From Euptelea pleiosperma (taxonomy: Eukaryota > Streptophyta > Magnoliopsida > Ranunculales > Eupteleaceae): a stretch of 64,000 nt of DNA. Below are positions 24,316-35,849 of the stretch, one piece after another. The notes beneath the pieces were generated by a model that ran no database searches, was not told the DNA's origin, and saw only the letters and a list, made by a program, of their open reading frames with translations. The position numbers and the translations under genes were made by a program. The stretch lies in contig CM068553.1 of the NCBI GenBank assembly GCA_035048495.1, positions 15,377,190 to 15,441,189 of the forward strand, in the 5' to 3' direction. Positions within the stretch are counted from its first letter, which is position 1. Each line of letters starts with the position of its first letter.

Positions 24316-24725
24316 TCACTTACAATGGGTTCAATTAAGACAACTGACCATAAATTAATAAGTCAAAACTATATCTTCATTCATATTCACATTTGAATTG
24401 ACAAAAACTCCTATCCAACTACTCGCAAATTTCTATATTGCTCGAACAACTGAAATTTTGTGAATCGCTCCCGCTATGTTCCAACATCATCCAAATCACC
24501 CAAAATACGAATAATTGGAATCACTTACAATGGGTTCAATTAAGACAACTGACCCTAAATTAATAAGTCAAAACTATATCTTCATTCATATTCACATTTG
24601 AATTGACGAAAACCCCTATCCAACTACTCGCAAATTTCCATATTGCCAGAACCGCTGAAATTCTTTGAATCACTCCCGTTATGTTCCAACATCATCCAAA
24701 TCACCCAAAATACAAATTATTGGAC
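24316..24725. repeat. Two tandem copies of a 205-bp unit
   Basis: 24316-24520 and 24521-24725 both begin TCACTTACAATGGGTTCAAT and stay closely similar to CAAAATAC...ATTGGA. They lie directly upstream of the minus-strand TATA box and so could be LTR promoter repeats. No gene seen. Confidence 0.85.
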
Positions 24726-24729
24726 AAAT

Positions 24730-25358
24730 GTAAGGCCATACGCTAGTAACATTTTCAATTTCATGCGGGCGTATGCTTCCAGATCCATAATATCTTGCAC
24801 GAATCCTGAGAAATTCAAACTTTGACTAGAAGAGTCAAAATTCAACTTTGTGATCATATCTTTCAAATGATTCCCTAAAAGTGAGAAGTAGGACTAGACG
24901 TCTATATCATTTCGCATTTCATGTAGGTGTATGCCTTAAGATCTAAAAAATTCCTTCATCTTGATGGAGATTTGACTGTTGATACTTTTCGGCCATCTGA
25001 TCTAGCTTGATCATGAGGATTGAAAGATCCAAAATAGAACGTTAGACCATACGCCCCCATCATCTTCAATTTAATGCGGGCATATGCCTTAAGATCTAAA
25101 GAATCCCGTCATGTTGATGGAGATCTGATGGTTAATGCTTCTCAGTCATCTGATCTAGCTTGATCATGATGATCCAAAGCTTAAAAATAGAATGTGAGAT
25201 GATAAGCCCGCATCATTTTCAATTTAATGTGGGCATATGCCTTAAGATTTGAAAAATCATTTCATCTTGACGAAGATCTAAAGGTTGATGATTCTAGGCC
25301 ATCTGATCTGGTTTGATGATGATGATCCAAAGCTCCAAAATAGAATGTGAGATCATAC
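24730..25358. repeat. ~154-bp tandem array, left block
   Basis: About four monomers marked by TTCAATTTAATGCGGGC, TATGCCTTAAGATCT, CATCTTGATGGAGATCTGA and GCTTGATCATGATGATCC in order. The first two monomers are the most diverged. The array is interrupted at 25359 by solo LTR F and resumes at 27254. Confidence 0.88.
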
Positions 25359-27253
25359 TGATATTCGCTCAAAAGTGCTTATTTTAAGCAATTATTCTTT
25401 TCACGTTATCACACTCTCCTACTTAAAATTGTATTATTTATCCACTTTTCTACACAAGAGTTTCTTCAATTGCATAGAACATACTTTTCTGATCAAAATG
25501 GTATATTTATATGCATTCATACGTATTTCTTTGACCTAAATACAAAGTCATTTTGTTGAATACTTATTACGCATAGCCTCTCGTGTAGGAACCCTATCGA
25601 GAAAGTCCTCAAGATCCGAAAAACATTGATCATTCCATGATCAAAGCCCAGCATCAAAGATTAAAGAAAGCCCAAGAGTGATTTTGTCAAACATAATCAA
25701 TGGCCGTTATTGGTGGACGACCTTGATCTTGATTATAAGTGGGCCCAGACGTGGGCCACGACATAAGGCCAAGATGGTGGGCCAAGTGTTGGGCCATGTT
25801 GCTGAATCCATAAGGTGGATATCAAGATTTGCACAAGCCGGTGGGACACACAAGGTGTTATACATGGTTGTGTAAATGATTGGCAGACACGTTTAAGGCT
25901 AAGGTGGTGTGGAGTTGCTTTATACGGCGGACTAGGTCTAACATCAAAGGAATGCTACATGGTGATCATTAAGAAAAGTTGCTGGACCAAAGTGTTGATC
26001 CAAGAGTTGGAACAACGTGTGGCATTTTTAAACACAAGAAAGAGGGCTATTTGGGCACAAATATGGATAAAGGGCTATGGTACGTAGCAAAGCAAAAAGT
26101 TGTTATAGAAGAAAACATTTTATAAAGGAAAAGATTTATTTTTTTTATAAAAGAAAGAGGATTGACTTTTTGAAAAAGAAATATTTTATTAAAGAAATGG
26201 CAAGTTTTGTATGTTGGATTCAAATGAAGGATTTTCTTTATTAAATAATGGGAATGAGAAAGTGACATTTTGGAAAGAAAATATTTTATTAAGAAAAAGA
26301 GTTTTTAATGTTGAAAAGGTGATAAAGTTTCTTTTTGAAAGTCAAACGAAAAGAGAAATGAGAAAGTAACATTTAGAAAAGAGAATTTTTTATTAAGAAA
26401 AAGAGTTTTGAATGTTGAAAAGGTGAGAAAGTTTCTTTTTGAAAAGATAATCCTTTTATTAAGGAAGGTGTTTCTTTAAAGCAAGGTATGGTGGTGTGTA
26501 AAGATGGTATGTGGGTTTGATTTAGTATGGACGGCTAGATGATGCACACTATATAAGGACCACCTATTGACGTTTTTGGGTGCCGGGGGACAATTCTCAA
26601 GGCAGCGTCCTCTCCTTGGAGATCTTCACTTCTCCACGATTCCTTCTCGACTTCTTCTAGAACAATGATGCACATCCAAGTCTCTTCTTCAAAGCTTGCA
26701 ACACCATTGCTGCCCGCTCTTGCTTTCATACATCCGTGTGATAGGCTGCAAGTTCTTCCACCACCACGATCTATGTAACCACATGCCAGTCTATCTCATC
26801 TCCTTCTCTTAATCCCTTTCTCTCTCCTTAGTTTCTTTGGTTATTTCTCAATTTTGTTCACAAGCATTGTAAACGTTTTATTTGAATCAATAAACAAGTT
26901 ATTTGGTTTATGCCTTGATTATCATTTTTATGGATTGTGTTTCATCTTTGATAGTTAATGCATTTTTTTTTAATGTTACTAATAGTTTTAGCAATGTCAC
27001 TCATATCAAAAACATGTTTTAATCCGATTCACCACTCTCACCCCCTTCATATTCTTTTGTAGCAATTTCTGTGAAAAATCTGTTATTTCATGCTTTTAAT
27101 TGTGCTCACGTGACTAATCCAAGTACGGACGATATCCGACACAAATCCCTATACAAATCTCCGCATTTTACAGGATAAAAGTACCGGATCAATTTACAAA
27201 TATATTGGAATTAGGGTTTCCGTAACCAACGACACGGAAAAACCTTAGTTTCA
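25359..27253 (+). repeat. LTR F, solo LTR inside the satellite array
   Basis: 1895 bp, starting TGATATTCGCTCAAAAGTGC and ending CCTTAGTTTCA. Flanks are CATAC (25354-25358) and TATAC (27254-27258), a 5-bp duplication with one mismatch; the satellite monomer reads through the site. TATATAAGG at 26550-26558, AATAAA at 26889-26894 and AGTACGGACGATATCCGACA near 27119 mark promoter, polyadenylation and U5 positions. The middle differs strongly from other copies: it has AAGAAA-rich sequence at 26090-26480 and no tRNA-like boxes. Confidence 0.88.
26550..26558 (+). promoter_or_regulatory. TATA box of LTR F
   Basis: TATATAAGG, about 340 bp upstream of AATAAA in this LTR. Comparable boxes occur in LTR B, G and H. 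Confidence 0.5.
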
Positions 27254-28375
27254 TATACACCCACATCATTTTCAATTTAATACGGGCGTATGCCTTAATG
27301 TCTGAAAAATCCTTTCATCTTGATGGATCTGACGGTTGATGCTTCTCGGTCGTCTAGTCTAGCTTGATCGATCATGATAATCTGAAGCTCAAAAATAGAA
27401 TGTGAGACCATATAGCTGCATCATTTTCAATTTAATACGGGCATATGCTTTAAGATTTGAAAAATCCCTTCATCTTGAAGGCGATCTGACAGTTTATGCT
27501 TGTCGGCCGTTTGATCTGACTTGATCATGATGATCCAAAGCTCCAAAATAAAATATGAGACTTGCATCATTTCAATTTAATACGGGCGTATATCTTAAGA
27601 TCTAAAAAATCCCTTCATCTTGATGGAGATCTCACGGTTGATGCTTCTCGATCGTCTGATCTATTTTGATCATGATGATCCAAAGCTCAAAAAAGAGTGT
27701 GAGACTATACACCCGCATCATTTTCAATTTAATGCGGGCGTATGCCTTAAGATCTGAAAAATCACTTCATCTTTTTGGAGATCTGACGGTTGATGCTTCT
27801 CGACCGTCTAATCTGGTTGATCATGATGATCCAAAGCTCAAAAAATGAATGTGAGACCATATGCCCGCATCATTTTCAATTTAATACGGGCGTATGATTT
27901 AAGATCTAAAAAATCACTTCATCTTTTTGGAGATTTGATGGTTGATGCTTCTCCATCGTTTGATCTGGCTTGATCATGATGATCCAAAGCTCAAAAGATG
28001 AATGTGAGACCATATGCCTCCATCATTTTTAATTTAATGCGGCCGTATGTCTTAAAATCTGAAAAATCCCTTCATCTTGATGGCGATTTGATGATTGATG
28101 CTTCTCGGCCGTCTGATCTGGTTTGATCATGACGATCCAAAGCTCAAAAATAGATTGTGAGACCATACACCCGCATCAGTTTCAATTTAATGCGGGCGTA
28201 TGCCTTAAGATTTAAAAAATCAATTCATATTGATGGAGATTTGACGATTGATGCTTCTCGGCCATCTGATCTGGCTTGATCATGATGATCCAAAGCTCCA
28301 GAATAGAATTTAAGACTATATGCGAGCATCATTTTAGATTTTATGTGGGCGTATACCTTTACTTCTCAAAAATGT
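27254..28375. repeat. ~154-bp tandem array, right block
   Basis: About eight monomers spaced 152-155 bp (one of about 143 bp), each with CATCATTTTCAATTTAAT, GGGCGTATGCCTTAAGAT, a GATGGAGATCTGACGGTTGA block and TTGATCATGATGATCCAAAG. Monomers differ by scattered substitutions, so the array is not recent. The last unit fades near 28375. Confidence 0.9.
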
Positions 28376-28399
28376 TTTTATTTTAATGAAGATCCCATA

Positions 28400-28445
28400 A
28401 GTCAACTCTCTTTGACTGTTCTTGAATTGACTAAGTGGGCCCATC
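28400..28445. repeat. 46-bp direct repeat, left copy
   Basis: AGTCAACTCTCTTTGACTGT...AAGTGGGCCCATC recurs at 28941-28986 with about two mismatches. The pair brackets a ~0.5-kb segment with a small ORF. Confidence 0.85.
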
Positions 28446-28692
28446 AACGCGTCCTTTGGTCGAAAATTTTCAATCCTTAGCTACATTTCTCCTATAACAT
28501 AAAGCCCCATCGGTAGATGCATGCCTGGGTCACATAAAAACCCCAATGCGTCCAACGAAATTGATAAGTGACAGAATTGGTATAATGAATGAGAATTGAT
28601 AACCGACGGTCTTCAATAGGCATGGGCCTATAAATATAAGTGTTTTTTCACTTTAGTTTCCATCTGAACTCCAACGACCTTTGTAAAATAAA

Positions 28693-28896
28693 ATGTCTTC
28701 TCAAACAAGTGCATCAAAGACAAGGCAACCGACTGATAAAACACCCGCCAAAGTGCTAAATGATAAGACTTTCATGGAGTTGTACCGAGATGGCCTATTC
28801 AGCTGCTCTCATCTAAACGGCATAGTGTCCGAAGATACTTGGGAAGGGAAATATATACGGGTCTATGACTTTCTCTGCTTGACCTACCCGCAATAG
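28693..28896 (+). CDS. Unknown small ORF, 67 codons
   Basis: Starts MSSQTSASKTRQPTDK and contains MELYRDGLFSCSHLNGIV; it ends at a TAG after LTYPQ. Upstream, CCTATAAATATAAG at about 28627 is a good TATA box about 60 bp before the ATG, and the leader is A-rich near the start codon. I do not recognise the protein: it has a polar S/T/K N terminus and no membrane segment. After the TAG the frame reads on for about 20 codons. It may be the remnant N-terminal exon of a gene or of an element. The bracketing 46-bp direct repeats are its only clear context. Confidence 0.3.
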   Translation: MSSQTSASKTRQPTDKTPAKVLNDKTFMELYRDGLFSCSHLNGIVSEDTWEGKYIRVYDFLCLTYPQ

Positions 28897-28940
28897 CCTG
28901 ATTTTGATAAAATGGTTCCTGATGTGTACCCAACAAGGAC

Positions 28941-28986
28941 AGTCAACTCTCTTTGACTGTTCCTGAATTGGCTAAGTGGGCCCATC
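28941..28986. repeat. 46-bp direct repeat, right copy
   Basis: Second copy of the repeat at 28400-28445, 541 bp downstream. Too long for a transposon target duplication; a local duplication is more likely. Confidence 0.85.
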
Positions 28987-30314
28987 TCTTCAATTATTCT
29001 TACCCCCACAAAGTTGTTAGGTAAATAAGTTCCATCATTCTTGATGGACTATTCCCTCCAATTCACTCAATCGAATCATGATCAAACTCATAGACCACAT
29101 GGTTGGAACAAAACGATCAACACAATGTACCCTTGATATCAATGATTGATTTACCACGTGTGGTTTAAATTATGAATGGGTTACGGTCCATCACAATAAG
29201 ATATAGCAAATATTTCAACATATCGACTATTGCACCAAACGATGATTGTTAACATGATAATGACTAAACTCTACTTCGACATTAATCACATTTTCTTATG
29301 AAACAATATAAATAATAGGAAAGCTTAACCTTGGATCAGACCCAACATACGTGTTGTCTGGATTTTATGACTCATGTTCCACATGTAATCACTTCCCAAG
29401 GAAGTGCAAAGAAGAAACCTGGAGTTGGACATGGACCCATAAAATATGTCCGATAGTCAATAGGCACCAATATTTTTGTTGCTTTAGACCTTAAAATATT
29501 ATTTCAACGAAACCAAGTCAGATCCAGATCCAAGTAATCTTATCCCTTGAGTCGGATCGGAGTTGGGTTCGGATCCAATCTTTAGACAATCATATTGGAT
29601 TGATCCATGTTTGGGTTGTGGGGGTTCTGATCATATCCTTGATATAACAAGTGTTTGTGGCTTAACAAATAGAAAGATAATACCCTTATCAAATTGATGA
29701 TTATTGTTGATAGAGGAAATCGAACTGATTGAACGATCCTAACTGTTTCACCAATCTTAGTTTTGGTCATCTACATTATGTGGGGACTTTTCTGACCATT
29801 GATTTTTCAGACATTTATGATTATCTTATTGATGTATATATATATATAATTTTAGACCACAGGCAATACACCCCAAGGCACTAAACATGAGAAAACTCTA
29901 ATAAAGTAATCTATTAAGTATGAACATCTAAGAACTTTAGACTTTTATCCAATATAGAGAGCGGTCAAAACGTTGGATATTTAGATTGAAACTTTTGGTA
30001 ACTGAAGGTTAACACGTGGGGCCCACCTAGCGCTAGAGTAGGATTGAAGCTATCTCCGATACAGACCATAGGTTTTAATAGTTGGGGGATATGGTGCCAT
30101 GTGTGTCTATTTACCATCCAAGCAATAAGCTGTCTCTTAGATGTACCGTAACTCATAAACCACACGGATCTTATGATCCTTACCATCTAGTACATTTGTT
30201 CACGAAAGACAAATGTTGATCAGATAATTTAGACGATCTTGTTAATGTGATTAGAGTTTGTGGCTTACCCAAGACGTGTTCCATTGATTGGATGGCTTTT
30301 TGCGTTGGCTATAC
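28987..30314. other. Gene-poor stretch
   Basis: I see no coding frame with recognisable protein features on either strand, no terminal repeats and no tandem array. Only a short TA run near 29836-29851 stands out. Confidence 0.5.
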
Positions 30315-30740
30315 CATGGTTTTAAAAACGGCCTTTTAAACTGTTTTAACGGCCGTTTAAACGGTAACGCCCCAAGCCCGTTTCCGTTTAAACATATATG
30401 TTTTAACATTTTTGAATTTAACGGCCGTTTTTTTGTTTTAACGGCCATTAAAATCATTTAAACAGATGTTAAAATCTGAAAAATTTTGTGAAAAAATAGA
30501 CTGTTAAATCTGTTTAATTTTCGTAAAAATCCGTTAAATTCCATTTTCTTTTTAAATTTTAAATTTCAAAATTTGAATTTCAGCCCATTTTTTCTGTTTT
30601 TTCCATTAAAATCCGTTAAATTCAGTTAAATTTCAATTTTTTTTCTGTTTTTCCATTTTTTTCCAATTTTGCCCCTGGCCGTTTAAACGGTAACGCCCCC
30701 AGTCTGTTTAACCGTTAAAACGGCCTCTTTTAAACCATGG
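30315..30740. mobile_element. MITE with GGCCGTTTAAACGG ends, copy 1
   Basis: Inverted ends CATGGTTTTAAAAACGGCC at the left and GGCCTCTTTTAAACCATGG at the right enclose about 390 bp made of GTTAAAATC-, CCGTTAAA- and TTTAACGG-like words and two GGTAACGCCCC blocks. Flanks GGCTATAC and GGTTATAC suggest an 8-9 bp target duplication with a mismatch. A second copy at 39439-39928 has the same architecture. No coding capacity. Confidence 0.7.
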
Positions 30741-31049
30741 GTTATACCATTTACTAGAAGATTGTGATACTGCTACCTGATTCTTCCTTTTATGAAAATG
30801 TTTTGGTTCACCGTGACCACTTACATGATTCTAAAAGTGATCCATAAGGAATTTTTTCTTTTCTCGATAATGATCCAGACTCCAAGGTTTAAGAAAACAA
30901 ATCATCATAATTTCCAAACAAAATCCAAACATCTACTTTGAATATATTAAGAATTTAAATAGAGAAATGTTGATCCACGCTCACCTTTGATTCACCCGAT
31001 CACGTTCACTACTGATGGAAGACAAATGAAGCAAATTGTGCTGATAACG
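30741..31049. other. No gene seen
   Basis: AT-rich. On the minus strand its left-going sequence follows a possible copia-type LTR end and primer site (GTTATCAGCACAATTTG at 31031-31047), so it may be retroelement leader. Confidence 0.35.
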
Positions 31050-31148
31050 TGTTGTGAATAGGGATGTATATCTCTGTGTATTTCCATTGATCAAAGCATA
31101 CATATATATTGCCGTTATGAGGGAGTTACAACCTTGAAGGTCTGTAGT
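31050..31148 (-). repeat. Copia-type LTR fragment, left part
   Basis: On the minus strand the sequence ends TATTCACAACA, then CGTTATCAGCAC, resembling a copia LTR end and primer site. AT-rich repeats such as CATATATATTG precede it. The CACTA element at 31149 interrupts it; the other side resumes at 35850 with GTAACTGACGCC. Based on general resemblance only. Confidence 0.35.
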
Positions 31149-31360
31149 CACTACACCAAAATTACAAAAAAAGGACGCACTAGATGTGTCCTTTTTGTGA
31201 AAAAAAGACACCTAGTGTGTCACAAGGTGTGTCTTTTATAGAGGTGTCTTTTTTTTTTGTAGACACACTTGGTATGTCTTATTTTATGTCAAACAATAAG
31301 ACACATCTAGTATGTCCATTAATAGTGACACAATAGGTGAGTCTTTTTGAAATTTAAATG

Positions 31361-32381
31361 TTTTTTTTTAATTTTTTGGGCTGCCCACTACCCAAAAACC
31401 TGACAAATGAATCTGAATTTTTTTCAAAATCTTTTTTTTTTTGGCTGCCCCGTCTACCAAAAAACCTGATAAATGAATTTGAAATTTAATGAGTTTTCAA
31501 ATTGTATGATCTTTAGGAGACACCAATACAAAAATTCTCATATCAATATCATTGGATCTTTACCACTAAACAACAATCAAAAGCAGACTTTTTAAGTTAA
31601 ATACTTAAACACTGTTGATGACTATCAATACTTATTGATGGAGTGGTGAGAGGGAGCAACAACCCACCCACCCTAATGGCGTTATAGCTGACGAGGGTGG
31701 GAACTCACATGCATTCTAACATGCTTAAAACTTATCCAAGGACGTCCGTCATAAGCTTCTCTTCTCCTAGTTTTCTTTATCCCAACTGTTCAATGGATCT
31801 TCGATCCTTCGGTGGAGATGAGGTCACTTTCACCCAAATAATCACCTTCGTCTTCATCCCCTCGACATCAACTAACTTTCCTTCTCCAGATGACCAGTCA
31901 CAGTTGTGGAGAAACGCAAGACCAAAGAGTCCTTGTACCCAACTTCACATACAGAAGGTATGTACGAAATTAGCTTCCCATCTCTTTGTTAAACTCGTAG
32001 TTGGTTGCATCTCGAGGGAAGATAGCTACTGCCATGTCATATTCCTGTAACAAACATAGGTCATGTGAACAACATTAAATCAATAAGGACATTAGATGAT
32101 AAGAAAATAACAAACCTTTAAGGTGAGTTAAAGATCACACCGTGGAGGATTAACCCCAAAAATTAATATTAGCGTCATTAGGTAAAATTTATTAATGAGA
32201 ACGGAAAGTCCAAAGAATCTTTCTAATGGATTTATATGTTTGAGGCTTTAATCACGAAGAGGCTAACTTCAGATATAACCCTCAATAATAACCAATCTAG
32301 TCCCAAGCATATAAATCGACTAACTTAGAGAGCTAGCTTAACACATCACACAGTTAATGTGAGAAGATAATAGTTACGTAC
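31361..32381. other. Pack-CACTA interior, unassigned
   Basis: Contains a 117-codon plus-strand frame (31697-32050) with no recognisable domain, and a minus-strand frame reading SGEGKLVDVEGMKTKVIIWV at about 31830-31890, which might be another captured fragment, but I cannot name it. The part next to 32382 is probably the intron following the kinase exon (donor GTACGT at 32376-32381). Confidence 0.35.
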
Positions 32382-32583
32382 ATTTTGGTCGTTCCCTGGA
32401 TCAGCATGTCCATCTTGAGCAAAGAAATCCAAAATCAAGTTTCCTAGAAAGGCTCCTACATCGTATCCCATTGGTCCATAAACCGAAAATTCAGGGTCTA
32501 TAACCTGAGTGGAATCACGAGTTACCATGACAGAACTAGTATGGAGATCTCCATGTATTAGAGCTTGTGCTCTCTCGCAGAAC
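32382..32583 (-). pseudogene. MTK: Captured exon of 5-methylthioribose kinase
   Basis: The minus strand reads [20 protein letters not shown], then [20 protein letters not shown] and [23 protein letters not shown] (catalytic aspartate) and IDPEF (metal-binding position) are the signature of methylthioribose kinase, which phosphorylates methylthioribose in the Yang methionine-salvage cycle. The 202-bp exon is intact and keeps an acceptor (CTGTAG before GTTCTG) and donor (GTACGT after CAAAAT), so it was copied from genomic DNA with introns, not from mRNA. The rest of the roughly 400-residue enzyme is absent, so no activity is expected. Confidence 0.9.
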
Positions 32584-34329
32584 CTACAGAATAGGCAACA
32601 ATTAGTATCTAATAGGATTTCAATATCCAATATATTATAAAACAAACTCATAACTAATAGAGTGTGGAGTTGCCACAAACTATAGAAAGAAAATGCAGAA
32701 AATAAAAATAATACATGGCTTTCAATTTGGCAACTTCAAGCTTCAAACTATTATCCACCCAAACAGCCTCAGCATCACAATCAAGAAAAGGAGAAGTCCG
32801 TTGATTATATTGAGATACTTTTTAAGGGTCCGAAAAACAACCTTCTCTGTGAGCCTACATAACTCCACATTCCCACAAAATTCAGCAATTGCACCAAGCA
32901 TCAAGAACGTGTTAATGTTAGATTTATAAAAAAACTCAAATCAATGTGCATTAAAGTTCAATAGTTTGCATTCTACCCCACAAGCCCTAACTCAAATATT
33001 CATGGTAAAGTTGTTCAATAAAACAATAGTTACCTCTTGTCTCTCAATGAACCATTGTTGCTTGAGATCGTATAGTTGAAAAGAAACTACAAGTAAAAAA
33101 TGTATAAGTTTAGATTCACCAACACATCAATATATAAGCATGTGAGATGGGTCACAAATTAAGCTGAAATACAAGTAACCTAACAAAGTTCCGCAAACCC
33201 ATAACCATATTTGCTCATGAACTTCAAATGCCCATTTATCATACCTATCAGAAAATGCCTATTTATCTTAGACAGAAAAATGTCTATTCATCTTAGTGCC
33301 TTCACGACCCAAATAACGGCCATCCATTTTGGTAAACTGGTTGGGATTTTCAATATCACATATTTTGGCAAATAATGTTCTGATTGTCAAAACACCCGTA
33401 AGGTAACTCCTTTAAAAACCTATTTTTTCTCAAATCAGGTCTGCCCTGTTTCCAAAAGTTAGATAATTAATTGGATAATGTCAAATTGGATGAATCCAAA
33501 TCAGGCATCCAAACAGGCTCTTTCTCTACTTTACATGGCATCTACTAGTCACCACACACAAGCATGGTTGATATATATGTTCATGAAATTATGAATATTA
33601 TGTTCATTACTTTGCTCAATGTGCATACCCTATTTTTATGCATATACCCATGCTCATGCTCTACATCATAGATTGTCTTCATGACAAGAACGATGCAACA
33701 ACAGGAACTGAAGTAACAGAACTTTTCAATCGGTGGATCCATGTAGGTGACCTTTTGAGAAAATATTAGCTAAGATTGGATGATTTTAACCATCCGATTA
33801 TGAGTTTAGAGAGGAAAAAAGAAGCATTTTTTCTAGACTCATACTCTTATATTTATAGCTGTGCAAAAAAAAAAAGACAATTGGTTGGATAATTAGGATC
33901 ATCCACTAGGGCTGAATTTCAGTCCAGGATAACTTCGAAATGGAGTTTGCAATTTAGACACTTTTTCTTGGCAAAGAAAAAAGGACGCTTTAAGACTCTG
34001 TATGGTTGCCCTGAATAAGTTTTTTACAGATGATTTTTGCATGTAAATGTCATAAAAAAATTTGTGTCAACACTTTCTGACATACGCATCTTTTTTCTAT
34101 AAAAATTTTGTCGATCACCATACAAAGCTTAGATGTCGTAGATTTCTGTATCAACACTTCCTGAAATACAAATCATTTTTTCGTAAAACTTTTTGTTGAT
34201 CACTATATAGAGCCTATATTGATAAGAACATTACCTCTTGAATGGGGAAGAGCCAACCGGTATGTCTCCTTAAGCTAATTAAATGCTATAAGAAGTGTTG
34301 AGAATTAATTAGAAGAAATTCAAAAAAGA
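32584..34329. other. Pack-CACTA interior between captured fragments
   Basis: AT-rich and without assignable coding frames. Part is probably intron that came along with the kinase exon, since CTGTAG lies at its edge. Nothing else recognised. Confidence 0.4.
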
Positions 34330-34642
34330 AATCCAGCCCTCTCTCTTCTTTTTGCTACTTGGGCAATGTATAGCAGAAAATGACGACCTGAGAAACTCAC
34401 TGAAACAGGAAGCTCTGTGGGTAGTTCTGAACTGCTATAGGTGTTGTTTCTAGAGAAAACAGAAATAGACCCGCCAAACTGTCTGGTGGGGCAAGCCAAC
34501 TGCCTTGGAAGCCATTGCAATCTCCTCTGACAGTTCCTCCTTTGACGTCTTCACTTGGAAAATCAAGTAAATCATCTATGTGGTCGAAGAAATCCCCGCA
34601 AATATCCATGTCTATTTCATCTATAAAGATGGGCCCCATCAA
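34330..34642 (-). pseudogene. Captured N-terminal exon of a GATA transcription factor
   Basis: The minus-strand frame starts MMGPIFIDEIDMDICGDFFD, then HIDDLLDFPSEDVKGGTV and RGDCNGFQGSW. This acidic N terminus, with FID.IDCG.FFDHIDDLLDFP, is typical of plant subfamily-A GATA factors. The expected continuation (FSRNNTYSSSELPTELPVS) is present in another frame, so a frameshift lies between about 34500 and 34470. The GATA zinc finger (CXXC...CXXC) is not in the element. It cannot make a DNA-binding factor. Confidence 0.85.
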
Positions 34643-34775
34643 GGTTCCTGAAGAAGATTAAATGAAGTACTAGAAAGATTATAAAGGGTTCCCTCTTCGT
34701 TTCAATAACTTAATAATAGATAACTAATGGTAAAACTCATGGTGTGTCCACTTCAGTTGCAAAAGGGTTGCAACA

Positions 34776-35003
34776 CTATTGAGTACTTGAGAAATCCAAC
34801 AAATAAACTCCAATACGTAAACTGGATCTTGCGACCAACAAAAGCCTAATAGTCAGCTTTCTAATGATCAACTGATCAACTAGGACATTAGAGAGGAGTA
34901 CATCAGACATGGAGCAAAGGAGTACCGCTGCAATCACCATGAAACTGGAGGAATTGCATCGAAGGATTCTAACAGTTTCTCGTAAGATCTCCAATGCATT
35001 CAT
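34776..35003 (-). pseudogene. Captured fragment of a plant membrane protein
   Basis: The minus-strand frame reads MNALEILRETVRILRCNSSS, FMVIAAVLLCSMSDVLLSNV and LVDQLIIRKLTIRLLLVARS. This resembles the N-terminal part of a family of uncharacterised plant multi-pass proteins with LRE...ILR.N...FM.IA..L..PVS.VLLSNVLVDQ. One hydrophobic segment is clear (residues about 20-40). After VARSS the likeness stops. Family likeness is from memory; the sequence shows directly only the open frame and the membrane segment. Confidence 0.6.
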
Positions 35004-35849
35004 TGTATAGAAATCATAAAGGGATCTGTAAAGCCATTATAATAAATCATAAATCCAAACCATTCCATTAAAACCTAACCCTAACGATCTCATAGCCAAT
35101 CTATTGATCGAAACCTAAACCAGAAAAACTAGAAGGAACTTCAAGAGATTCAAACATTCACCAAACCCTACGGATCTGCAACTTCCCTATTCAGAAACTC
35201 AGAGCTCAAGCTAAAGAAATCGAAGAGGAGCAACTCAATTTCAAAACAATTACCTTCAATTTGTTAATCAAAACCTAACATAAACCATATCTTACAGGAA
35301 CCTATGGAGCTTCGATTATTCAAAAACAAAAACCATAAAAATCTAAAGCTTTAGCAGAGAAAAAGCTATACTACTGGAAAATCAAAAAATGATTCGATCA
35401 GTCGTTATTGAATGAAAGTACCTCTTTGTGTTTGGATCTCTCCATTGTTGAAATAAAATTGTATCTGAGCTTTGATTATTCGTTATTGGTTTCAGCTCCA
35501 ACTAGAAGCGGCAGTCGAGTGTCTCTGCTATCGAATCAGAACGGATTCTCTCTCCGAACATGAATCCATCCCTGATATATCCGAACGAGTGAATATGAGA
35601 TCGATCGATTAATCGAAAATGAATGAGGAGAAGAATAGAAACCAAAATCCTAACCCCAGATGAAGGAGAGGGTTGACGAATCGCCTCCCGAAGCTCGCGA
35701 ATCGCCTCCTCAAGCAAGCGACTCCTCTAAAGAGAAAATGAATGAGGATTGAGAGTTGAGGGTATTTTATTTTGTTTTTTTTAATAAGTTTCAAAATTAC
35801 GAAAAACCCCATTTATTTTGTGTCGTTTTTTTTAAATTTTGGTGTAGTG
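35004..35849 (-). other. Pack-CACTA right arm, possible 5' leader of captured gene
   Basis: The minus strand upstream of the membrane-protein ATG includes a possible leader. A further frame at 35717-35502 (REAIRQPSPSSGVRI) cannot be assigned. The last 90 bp, rich in AAAA/TTTT and ending GGTGTAGTG, form the subterminal and terminal repeat. Confidence 0.45.

Larger units (their letters stand above)
31149..35849 (-). mobile_element. Gene-capturing CACTA element (Pack-CACTA), 4701 bp
   Basis: Perfect terminal inverted repeat CACTACACCAAAATT at 31149 and its complement at 35835-35849, with exact 3-bp duplications AGT at 31146-31148 and 35850-35852. The left subterminal zone (31170-31340) has repeated GACACAC/GTGTGTC words, as CACTA elements do. 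There is no transposase frame, so it is non-autonomous. The interior holds fragments of at least three host genes, all on the minus strand, with remnants of introns between them. The strand given is that of the captured fragments. Confidence 0.92.

Noticed and set aside
24730..28375. CRISPR-like spaced repeats
   Set aside because: Whole 154-bp monomers repeat without unique spacers, and the DNA is a plant genome.
28987..30314. Short minus-strand frames near 29.6-30.2 kb
   Set aside because: 60-75 codons, no family likeness, no promoter or splice context; typical of random frames.
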